A stretch of 64,000 nt of DNA from Lachnospiraceae bacterium OF09-6 (GTDB lineage: Bacteria; Bacillota; Clostridia; Lachnospirales; Lachnospiraceae). Every line of letters starts with the position of its first letter. Within the stretch, counting starts at the first letter, position 1. The position numbers and the translations under genes are program-made. The DNA is taken from the NCBI GenBank assembly GCA_003435055.1, contig QUMM01000004.1, positions 62,001 to 126,000 of the forward strand, in the 5' to 3' direction. Positions 38,455 to 46,815 of this stretch are shown piece by piece. The notes beneath the pieces are model-generated. The model had not been told where the DNA came from. It did no database searches and saw only the letters and a program-made list of their open reading frames with translations.

Positions 38455-39492
38455 ATGCCTACGATAAAGGAAATAGCTAAGATAAGCGGAGTATCCGTGG
38501 CAACTGTCTCGAATATCATCAACGAGAAGGGAAAGGTCAGTGAAGAAACGCGAATCCGGGTACAGAAAGTGATCGAAGAGATGAATTATACCCCGAATTC
38601 TGTGGCAAAGAATCTGAAAACAAAGAATAGCCGGTGTATCGGAGTGATTGCAGAAGATATGACGGTTTTTGCTCTGCCAGATATCATTGATGGCATCACA
38701 GAGTACTGTGAGAAAGAAGATTATCAGATTCTGCTGGTGAATCTGAGACTTTATAAAAAATTTGAGGATACCTACTATCAAAGTGACCGATATGGAGCTA
38801 TTGTACAGAGAGAAATATACAAGCTTCTGTCCAAACAGGTGGAAGGGATTATTTATGTAGCCGCTCATGAGCGGCTGATTAACGTTCTGCCACAACAGCT
38901 TCCGGTGCCAATGGTGGTAGCTTACAGTTATACGACGCAAAAAGGGATTCCGTCTGTGATGGTATCCGATGAGCAGGGAGCCAGGGAGCTGGTGAAGTAT
39001 CTGATCTCTATGGGACATCGCAGGATTGGAGTCATTGCGGGAAAAAAAGACAGTATGCATACCCGTTCCAGACTGGAGGGCTATCAAAGAGCATTGTTTG
39101 AAGGCAATGTACTGTATGATCCTGATCTGGTAGTCTATGGAGACTGGGAGAGACCAAGTGGGTATCGTAATACGGACTATCTACTGGAAAAAAATGTGAC
39201 GGCAATTTTCTGCATGAATGACTTTATGGCTGGTGGAGCCTATGACCGGCTGGATGAGCGAAAACGAAAAGTCGGAAAAGATATTGCAGTAGTGGGATAT
39301 GATAACCGGGAAATGGCCGGATACGAGAAGCCTCCGCTGACTACGATGGGACTGCCACTACATGATATTGGTTACCGTTCCAGTGAGATTATCATTGAAC
39401 TGATGAAGCAGGATGAAAAAGCAGAGGCAGAGAGCAGTATTGCCTATGTGGACTGTAAAGCTTTTATCCGTGATTCAGTAAACCGGATATAA
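38455..39492 (+). CDS. LacI family transcriptional regulator
   Basis: 345 residues. The N-terminal headpiece is TIKEIAKISGVSVATVSNIINEKGKVSEETRIRV plus the hinge helix YTPNSVAKNLKT; a periplasmic-binding-type effector domain follows, with CMNDFMAGGAYD and VVGYDNRE near the end. AAGGAG is upstream. It closes the GH127 locus and most likely binds the CG-centred palindromes at 31026-31114, released by an arabino-oligosaccharide (inference). Confidence 0.92.
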   Translation: MPTIKEIAKISGVSVATVSNIINEKGKVSEETRIRVQKVIEEMNYTPNSVAKNLKTKNSRCIGVIAEDMTVFALPDIIDGITEYCEKEDYQILLVNLRLYKKFEDTYYQSDRYGAIVQREIYKLLSKQVEGIIYVAAHERLINVLPQQLPVPMVVAYSYTTQKGIPSVMVSDEQGARELVKYLISMGHRRIGVIAGKKDSMHTRSRLEGYQRALFEGNVLYDPDLVVYGDWERPSGYRNTDYLLEKNVTAIFCMNDFMAGGAYDRLDERKRKVGKDIAVVGYDNREMAGYEKPPLTTMGLPLHDIGYRSSEIIIELMKQDEKAEAESSIAYVDCKAFIRDSVNRI

Positions 39493-39500
39493 AACGACTA

Positions 39501-39529
39501 TTGAAAATCCTCACATTTACCAGTATAAT
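39501..39529 (+). promoter_or_regulatory. Sigma-A promoter for argS
   Basis: TTGAAA and a perfect TATAAT are 17 bases apart. Transcription would start at about 39536, inside the left arm of the palindrome at 39530-39572. Confidence 0.75.
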
Positions 39530-39572
39530 CGTAACTGTTCAGTATCTTCACAGTGGGTTCTGAACAGTTACG
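39530..39572. repeat. Palindromic repeat, family A short form
   Basis: CGTAACTGTTCAG and CTGAACAGTTACG form a perfect 13-base stem round a 17-base loop containing TATCTTCACAGTGGGTT. The same arms and loop ends recur inverted, with a roughly 100-base insertion, at 50992-51135. Here it overlaps the predicted start of the argS transcript. Confidence 0.75.
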
Positions 39573-39628
39573 TATAATAATTAATAACAAAACGTGTAAA
39601 TTGAGAAGTAAGAAACGAGGAAGTTGAG

Positions 39629-41395
39629 ATGAAAAAACTGTTAGATCTGATTGCCCAGGAGCTGGTTCCGGCATTTGAAAAAGCCGGATACGATGCATCC
39701 CTTGCAAGAGTGTCCCTGTCCAATCGCCCGGACCTGTGTGAGTACCAGTGCAACGGCGCCATGGCGGCTGCGAAGCAGTATAAAAAAGCGCCGATTATGA
39801 TTGCCAATGATGTTGTAGCGAATCTGGCAGAAAGCACTATGTTTGAGGAAGTCACAGCCGTGAATCCGGGATTTATCAATATGAAACTGTCAGGTGCTTA
39901 TCTGGCAGATTATCTGCGTAAGATGCAGGCGGATGAAGATTTGTCTGTGGAAAAGGCAAAAGAACCTAAGACCATCGTGATCGATTACGGCGGAGCCAAT
40001 GTGGCCAAGCCGCTTCACGTAGGACATTTACGTTCTGCAATCATTGGTGAAAGCTTAAAGAGAATGGGACGTTTCATGGGACATAAAGTCATCGGGGATG
40101 TGCATCTGGGAGACTGGGGTCTGCAGATGGGACTGATCATTACGGAATTACAGAAGCGTCAGCCGGATCTGGTCTATTTCCAGGATGATTATACTGGAGA
40201 ATATCCAGAAGAAGCGCCATTTACCATCAGTGATCTGGAAGAGATCTATCCGACCGCCAGCAAGAAGTCCAAAGAGGATGAAAGTTATAAGGAAGAGGCA
40301 CTGGAAGCAACACGCCAGCTGCAGATTGGAAAACCTGGATATCGTGCCCTCTGGGATCACATTATGAAGGTTTCTGTAACAGACCTGAAGAAGAACTATG
40401 GTAAGCTGGATGTATCTTTTGATCTGTGGAAGGGAGAATCAGATGCACAGCCTTATATCCCGGACATGGTTCAGAAGATGAAGGATGAGGGTTTTGCCCA
40501 TGAGGATCAGGGTGCCTATGTCGTAGATGTCAAAGAAGATACAGATACCAAGGAGATCCCACCTTGTATTATAGTGAAGTCAGATGGAGCATCCCTGTAT
40601 GCTACTACCGATCTGGCTACGATCGTAGAACGTATGAAGCTGTATCATCCGGAGCAGATTCAGTATGTCACTGACAAACGTCAGGAGATGCATTTTATTC
40701 AGGTATTCCGTTGCGCCAAAAAGACAGGTCTGGTAAGCGATGATACGAAGTTGTCCTGGCTGGGATTTGGCACCATGAACGGAAAGGACGGTAAGCCGTT
40801 CAAGACCCGTGACGGTGGAGTAATGCGTCTGGAAAATCTGATCAAAGAGATCAATGATGAAATGTATCAGAAGATCATGGATAACCATGAGATTGATCCG
40901 GAAGAGGCAAAGGAAACGGCGAGAATTGTAGGACTGGCAGCTATCAAGTATGGTGACCTGTCCAACCAGGCTTCCAAGGATTATGTATTTGATATTGATC
41001 GTTTTACCTCTTTTGAGGGAAATACCGGACCTTATATTCTGTATACTATCGTACGTATCAAGTCAATTCTGAACAAATATCAGGCATCAGGTGAAGATAG
41101 TCAGGCCGGTCAGATCGGTGTGGCAGCCAATGCCAGTGAAAAGGCACTGATGCTGGAACTGAGCAAGTTTAACAGCGTGATGGAAGGTGCATTTGAAGAA
41201 ATGGCACCGCATAAGATCTGCTCTTATATTTATGATCTGTCCAATGCATTCAACAGATTTTATCATGAGACCAAGATCTTATCAGAAGAGGATGCACAGC
41301 AGAAAGCATCCTGGATCAAATTACTGGTACTGACCCGCGATGTGCTGGAAAGCTGCATCGGCGTGCTGGGATTTGATGCACCGGAGAGAATGTAA
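39629..41395 (+). CDS. argS: Arginyl-tRNA synthetase
   Basis: 588 residues. The N-terminal additional domain (about 1-110) precedes the class I catalytic core with HVGHLRSAIIGES as the HIGH motif and GKPFKTRDGG in place of KMSKS, as usual for ArgRS. A DALR anticodon-binding domain occupies the last 120 residues (FNRFYHETKIL and so on). It charges tRNA-Arg. The 100-base leader shows no T-box, only the palindromic repeat. A terminator follows directly. Confidence 0.96.
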   Translation: MKKLLDLIAQELVPAFEKAGYDASLARVSLSNRPDLCEYQCNGAMAAAKQYKKAPIMIANDVVANLAESTMFEEVTAVNPGFINMKLSGAYLADYLRKMQADEDLSVEKAKEPKTIVIDYGGANVAKPLHVGHLRSAIIGESLKRMGRFMGHKVIGDVHLGDWGLQMGLIITELQKRQPDLVYFQDDYTGEYPEEAPFTISDLEEIYPTASKKSKEDESYKEEALEATRQLQIGKPGYRALWDHIMKVSVTDLKKNYGKLDVSFDLWKGESDAQPYIPDMVQKMKDEGFAHEDQGAYVVDVKEDTDTKEIPPCIIVKSDGASLYATTDLATIVERMKLYHPEQIQYVTDKRQEMHFIQVFRCAKKTGLVSDDTKLSWLGFGTMNGKDGKPFKTRDGGVMRLENLIKEINDEMYQKIMDNHEIDPEEAKETARIVGLAAIKYGDLSNQASKDYVFDIDRFTSFEGNTGPYILYTIVRIKSILNKYQASGEDSQAGQIGVAANASEKALMLELSKFNSVMEGAFEEMAPHKICSYIYDLSNAFNRFYHETKILSEEDAQQKASWIKLLVLTRDVLESCIGVLGFDAPERM

Positions 41396-41399
41396 AAAC

Positions 41400-41432
41400 T
41401 GCCCCCGTGTTGTAGGACACGGGGATTTTTAT
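41400..41432 (+). terminator. Terminator after argS
   Basis: CCCCGTGT and ACACGGGG form the stem, with ATTTTTA after it. Confidence 0.85.
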
Positions 41433-41470
41433 ACAAGAAATCCAACAATCAGATACAATAAAAAATATTG

Positions 41471-41513
41471 TGCAACATTTACAATGGACAAATGTTGCAT
41501 CCTGTAGTACAAT
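41471..41513 (+). promoter_or_regulatory. Promoter with overlapping palindromic operator upstream of the kinase gene
   Basis: TGGACA (41485-41490) and TACAAT (41508-41513) are 17 bases apart. A perfect 10-base inverted repeat, TGCAACATTT and AAATGTTGCA (41471-41499), covers the -35 box, so a dimeric repressor or activator is likely. Downstream, 41520-41660 carries only very short ORFs. Confidence 0.6.
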
Positions 41514-41675
41514 GAATTCAATTCAAATCTGTGAATCATATCATGGCGTTCGCCAATTGATTCCATCTATGAAGAAAATATTGTTCAGAGTCATTGCTGC
41601 TTATGGAAGGGGCGGTAACTCAGGATTTTCTGGACACATTTATGACAAGTAAATAACCAGAAGGGAGGAATTGGT

Positions 41676-43226
41676 CTGGAACCGGGAACCTGGATTGACG
41701 ACAGATACAAGATTCTGCGTTTACTGGGAAAGGGACAGGAAGGCAGTGTTTATCTGGCTTTTCAGGAGACGTTATTTCGTTTTTATGCAATAAAAGAAGT
41801 GAAAAAAGAGGGAGTCTGTTTCTCCAGAGAAAGCGTAGAAGTATGGAAGACTCTGCATTGTCCCGGGTTTCCGGAGGTGGCAGATATTCTGGAGACGGAG
41901 GATACTGTGATGATCGTGTCAGAATATATTGAGGGCATGAATTTGCAGGCCTACATGGAAAATGGCGGAAAAATAACACTGAAAATGGCGATGTGCTGGT
42001 GCAGGCAGATTGGAGAGATACTGGAGTATCTTCATCGTCAGAATCCGCCGATTGCCTATGGGGATCTGAAACCTGACAATCTGATGCTGCAAAGAGAGCA
42101 AATTGTGCTGGTGGATATGGGATCTCTGATTCGGCAGGGCAGTGCCGGAAAATATACCGGAACAAAGGAGTACACCAGAGAGAAAAGCGAATTACAGAAG
42201 ATGGATCCGGAAGAACGGGATGGCTATAGCTATGGAAGAGTGATGCAATTGCTGGCGGAGGCCTGTGGAAGCAGAAAATTAAGGAAGCTGGCCCTAAAGC
42301 TGATGGACAAAGGAAAGAAGCGGATCTCCATCAAAAAAGCCGAAAAGGAATTGAAAAAAATGAGTCTGCAAAGTTGGTTTTATGCAGTTATGCTGATCCT
42401 GACAGGAAGCCTGCTGACTGGAATGGGCATAAAAGAAGTCCGTGCCTTACAGTGGAATACCAAAGAACAGGAGTATCACAGTGAGCTGGAGGCGGCCAGT
42501 CTGTTAAGTGCAGAAGAACAGCAGCAGGCGTTTGTTCAGCTGATTATGAAATATCCGGAACGAAAAGAGGGGTATTTGAAACTGCTGGAACAGTTTCAGC
42601 AGGATATGGAAATGGATGAACAGGAGGATCTGTATTATCGAAAACTATGGAAACAGATACCGGGAGGTATGGAAGCTAACTGCAGAGAGATTTTAAAGCA
42701 GAGTCCGGCAGACTGGCAGGAGGTGGCCTATGAAAGTGGAATTACCTACTGGTATTTTTATACCGGACTGGAGGGAAAACGCTATGCATCCAGATGGTTT
42801 GCCGAAGTAACGCAGATGTCGGAAGAGACTGGAACAGACTCGGAACTATGGAGAAAAAGCCAGTTATATAAAAAGATGGGAGAATACTGGGAGAAATGGA
42901 AAAAATATGATGAAACAGGAGAAGGACAACAGCTATTTTCAGACTATTGGGAGGATTGTGAACAGCTTCTTATCTTTCACAAGGGGCAGATTACGATGAC
43001 AAGGCTGATGCTCTGGTCGGAGATGCTCTCTTCCTGGAAACATTATATGGTGGAATTGAAAGAATGTGGCATACAAAGTGCACAATTAGAAGAAAAACTG
43101 CTACAGGCAGAAAAAGAACAAAGTCAGATCCAGAACAGACACGGTCGTATGCAGGAACTTGGAAAAGAACTGGATCAGGATATCAGTGAGATTCGAAAAA
43201 TGATAAAGCGGGTATATCAGATGTGA
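41676..43226 (+). CDS. Membrane-bound serine/threonine protein kinase-like protein
   Basis: About 516 residues; the start is unclear. The coding frame is open from 41646 and protein pattern begins at L-E-P-G-T-W-I-D-D-R-Y-K-I-L, with GGGAGG at 41663-41668, but only CTG (41676) or ATT (41670) start codons are in frame. A lost base after the TTG at 41671 would give a normal start. Kinase motifs: LGKGQEGSVYLAF loop, Lys in YAIKEV, catalytic YGDLKPDNLML (HRD replaced by YGD), and DMG for DFG. After about 190 kinase residues comes a membrane helix (SWFYAVMLILTGSLLTGMG) and a large outer helical domain rich in Trp, Glu and Gln. Function unknown; possibly envelope sensing. Confidence 0.72.
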   Translation: MEPGTWIDDRYKILRLLGKGQEGSVYLAFQETLFRFYAIKEVKKEGVCFSRESVEVWKTLHCPGFPEVADILETEDTVMIVSEYIEGMNLQAYMENGGKITLKMAMCWCRQIGEILEYLHRQNPPIAYGDLKPDNLMLQREQIVLVDMGSLIRQGSAGKYTGTKEYTREKSELQKMDPEERDGYSYGRVMQLLAEACGSRKLRKLALKLMDKGKKRISIKKAEKELKKMSLQSWFYAVMLILTGSLLTGMGIKEVRALQWNTKEQEYHSELEAASLLSAEEQQQAFVQLIMKYPERKEGYLKLLEQFQQDMEMDEQEDLYYRKLWKQIPGGMEANCREILKQSPADWQEVAYESGITYWYFYTGLEGKRYASRWFAEVTQMSEETGTDSELWRKSQLYKKMGEYWEKWKKYDETGEGQQLFSDYWEDCEQLLIFHKGQITMTRLMLWSEMLSSWKHYMVELKECGIQSAQLEEKLLQAEKEQSQIQNRHGRMQELGKELDQDISEIRKMIKRVYQM

Positions 43227-43298
43227 GATGACTCCCACCTTTAGGTGACGAGGAGCAAATTAGTATCAGTGGTGGGAGTCAATCCCCCATCTGATATA
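43213..43298. repeat. Long compound hairpin at the end of the kinase gene
   Basis: TATATCAGATG pairs with CATCTGATATA, and inside them GACTCCCACC pairs with GGTGGGAGTC; a smaller CACCT-TT-AGGTG hairpin sits in the left arm. The kinase stop codon lies within the stem. There is no T tract, so it is more like a mobile palindrome than a terminator. It abuts the family B repeat directly. Confidence 0.7.
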
Positions 43299-43390
43299 GC
43301 CTCCGGCAGGATTGCAGAGATGCGCAAAAGAAATATGTCATGCTTTGCATGACGCGCATCTCGCAGCAAGAATGCCGAGGCATTCTTGAA
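43299..43390 (+). repeat. REP-like element, family B copy 2
   Basis: Starts GCCTCCGGCAGG, contains hairpin GTCATGC-TTT-GCATGAC and ATGCGC/GCGCAT arms, and ends AAGAATGCC-GA-GGCATTCTT. Copy 1 is at 36481. Confidence 0.65.
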
Positions 43391-43394
43391 ACAG

Positions 43395-43505
43395 ATGAAC
43401 ATGGATGGACTGAAAGATGCGGTTGTAAAGATGCCGGCAGGTATTACCTATGACCGGGATAGTAAGCAGCATACATGTGTGATAGAAAAAATGATAAAAG
43501 AATAA
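43395..43505 (+). other. 36-residue ORF, probable gene remnant
   Basis: Reads MNMDGLKDAVVKMPAGITYD then RDSKQHTCVIEKMIKE. No ribosome site precedes it and the frame continues upstream into the repeat, so it is probably the tail of a lost gene. I do not recognise the family. Confidence 0.3.
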
Positions 43506-43516
43506 GTGACGGAATT

Positions 43517-46500
43517 ATGAAAAACAGAAAAAAGCTAACTTATATTTCACGGGCAGCGCTGATGATACTGACCTGTGTTCTGATTATATTATTTTTCGGT
43601 ATCATGTCTCTGGTGAGCAGGATCCAGGGAACGGCACGGGTAGTGAATTATGCCGGGCTGGTGCGTGGCAAGACCCAGAGGATTATCAAGCTGGAGGATG
43701 CCGGGCAGCCACAGGATGGCATGATAGCAGATATTGATGCATTTATCGAAGGACTTCGTTATGGCAGCAGGGATCTGGATCTGGTACGGTTAAATGATAC
43801 GGATTTCCAGAATAAAATGACCGATCTGGCCGGCCAGTTTGAAGAACTGAAAAAAGAAATCCAGAAAGTAAGAGCGCAGGGATACGAGCATACACAGATC
43901 ATTGAGAAGAGTGAAACGTTCTTTAATACCTGTGATGAGGCTACCGGTTTTGCAGAGAAGTATTCTCAGAAGAAAGCTACGGATCTGAGTCATCTGGAGA
44001 ATATCGTCATGGCAGATATTGTGGGGCTTTTGCTGATCATCGGATGGGAACTGGTGAAGGCCTTGCGCTATGCAGCACAGAATGCAGCGCTGCGCAAAAA
44101 AGTGTATCTGGATGAGGCTACCGGGTTGCCCAATAAGAATAAATGTGAAGAATTACTAAATGCACCAGAGCCAGTGTCGGAGAATGCGCCAGTGGCGGTC
44201 TGTGTCTTTGATCTGAACAATCTGCGGACGATCAACAACAATCTGGGACATGATAAAGGAGACGAATACATCCGTTCTTTTGCACAGCAGCTGCGTCTGG
44301 CAGTTCCAGAGGAGCATTTTGTGGGCAGGGATGGCGGTGACGAGTTTCTGGCATTGCTTCATGGATTGAATCATGAGGAAACGAATGCCTGTCTCAGACA
44401 GGTGAGAGAGAGCATCGCAAAGTATTCTGAAAAGCATCCGGAGATGCCGATCAGTTATGCAGTGGGATATGCATTATCCACAGATTTTGAAGGAACTACT
44501 ATGAGGGAACTTTTCCGACTGGCAGATAAGAATATGTATGTGGATAAGAACCGTGCCAAGATGGAAGAAGCAGCGGAGGTACAGAGACAGAATTACCAGC
44601 TGCTGGATGAGATCAAGGGGAAAGGCTATCAGTTTACAGATTGTATTTATTGTGATGCGCTGCTGGATGAATACCGCGTGCTTCGCGCCAGTTCCACATT
44701 TTTCCTGGCGGAGGATGGCAGTTATTCCGGCGCAGTGGAGCAGATCGTACAGGAATTATCTAATCATGAAACCAGAAAAGAGCTTTGGAAAAATCTGCAG
44801 CTGTCCAGTCTGAAACAGAATCTGTCCGAACAGCAAAGAAAGATCGAACTCACTTATCACGGTGCGGAACATGCTGGGGATCAGGAGCAGCATGGACGGA
44901 TCACGATTCTATTTGTAAATGAAACGGAAGACCAGAAGCTGCATCATTTTATCCTGGGATTTGACGTATATCATGATGTGAACAATGGTGCATCGAATGA
45001 AAAAATGCAGCTGACTCAGTATTACGATCAGATGAAACAGTCGATTTTGGAAAATGGTAAGTATGTGGATGCGTTGCTGGAAACTGCGGAGGCGGTCTAT
45101 ACGGTAAATCTGACGGATGATAAGCTGGAAGCAGTTTATTTTCACGGGATGGATCGCAGTATAGAGGCAGAGATGGAGATACCGTGTTCCTATAATGAAT
45201 ATTGTGAAGAAAGAAGTTCCCGTATCACAGAAGATACCCTGGAGAATTTCCGCATCGTGGATACTTCTGAGAAGCTGATCGGACGTTTCACAGATGGTGA
45301 TAAACAGGTAGTGGTGGAATATCAGGAAAAAGGGAAAGATGATAAGCTGATATGGCTGCAGAAGACGGTACTCATGACGCAGAATACCTGGTATGACAAC
45401 CAGACGCAGAAAGCAAAATCTGTGATTCACGGAATTATCCTGTTTAAAAATACTTCTGCATTTCATGAAAAGGATCAGGAGGAAAAAGAGAGGCTGAAGG
45501 TAGCCATTGAAGAGGCAAATTCAGTCAGTCAGGCCAAGACGGACTTCCTGAACCGGATGAGCCATGATATCCGTACACCGATCAACGGAATTATGGGAAT
45601 GGTAGATATTACCCGTAAGTACCGCAATGATCCACAGAAGCTGGAAGAGTGTCTGGATAAGATTCAATTGTCTTCCAGGCATTTGCAGGAGCTGGTCAAT
45701 GATGTGTTGGATATGAGTAAACTGGAGTCTGAGCAGACAGTATTGGAACAGATTCCATTTGATCTGGAGAAAATGATGAATGAAGTATCCTCTCTGGTGA
45801 ATGCGCAGCTGATTCAGAGCAACATTACTCATCGGATTCACAGGGAAAATATGCAGCATATGGCACTGATCGGCAGTCCGTTACATTTGAGACAGATCAT
45901 GCTGAATCTGTTCAGCAATGCGATTAAGTATAACAAACCTGGTGGAACGATTGATACTTATGCAAAAGAATTAGCCTGTGATGGCACAACGGCATGGTTT
46001 GAATTCAAGATTATCGATACCGGAATAGGGATGAGTGAAAAATTCGTGAGAGAAGAACTGTTTAAGCCATTTACACAGGAACAGTCCGGAGCTCGAACTC
46101 GTTATAAGGGAACCGGACTGGGTATGTCCATCGTTGGCCGGCTGGTAGAGCTGATGTGCGGAACTATTGAAGCTGCCAGTGTGAAAGACGAGGGAACAAC
46201 GATCTGTTTCCGGGTACCGCTTCAGATAGATCAGAAAGGTCAGCAGGTTATCTCAGAGCAGAAAACAGAGGTGGAAACGGAACTGCGTCTCAAAGGATAC
46301 CATATACTCCTTGTAGAAGACAATGAGATCAACATGGAGATCGCCCAGTTCTATCTGGAAGAAAATGGAGCAACAGTGTACAGGCATGGAATGGACAGGA
46401 AGCAGTCGATCAGGTGAAAACTGCAGATCCTGGAACGTTTGATGCGATACTGATGGATATTATGATGCCAGTGATGGATGGAATGGAAGCAGCCAGACAG

Positions 46501-46673
46501 ATTCGAATCTGGGAAAGCAGTACGATATCCATACGCCGATCATTGCAATGACCGCCCAGGCTTCTCTGGACAGTGCACAGAAATGCAGAGAGGCAGGCAT
46601 GGACGATTATGTGACCAAGCCGGTCGATCAGGTAATGCTTGTAAATCGGATAAGCCATTGGAGACGAAGCTGA
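43517..46673 (+). pseudogene. Hybrid sensor: GGDEF plus histidine kinase plus receiver, two one-base frame breaks in the receiver
   Basis: Start is taken at MKNRKKL (43517); an upstream ATG at 43475 is possible. Order: membrane helix about 9-32, extracytoplasmic helical domain, helix about 168-190, GGDEF domain with intact GRDGGDEF near 271, PAS-like region, HisKA with SHDIRTPINGIMG (His near 681), ATPase with NLFSNAIKYN near 796 and GTGLGMSI, then a receiver. The receiver breaks at about 46383 (TACAGGCATGG lacks one base before the A-W-N-G-Q-E reading) and at about 46507 (CGAATCTG lacks one A). With both restored it reads [23 protein letters not shown] and TKPVD, ending at 46673. About 1,050 residues. 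Combining diguanylate cyclase and kinase in one chain is uncommon. Confidence 0.82.
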
Positions 46674-46815
46674 CCATTGGCTCAAACTGACTGAATAAAG
46701 ACATCGGTATAGTATAAGGCGACGCTGATAGCTGGCATCGACCACCAGATTCATACCTGTATTATTTATGATGGTTTCATATAATAAATAAACAAAGTGT
46801 TTTAGGAAACTTATT

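Noticed and set aside
39573..39628. T-box or other amino-acid riboswitch before argS
   Set aside because: The leader is about 95 bases, lacks the T-box sequence and holds only the palindromic repeat.
41470..41652. 60-codon ORF before the kinase gene
   Set aside because: It starts inside the operator/promoter region, lacks a ribosome site and shows no family pattern.
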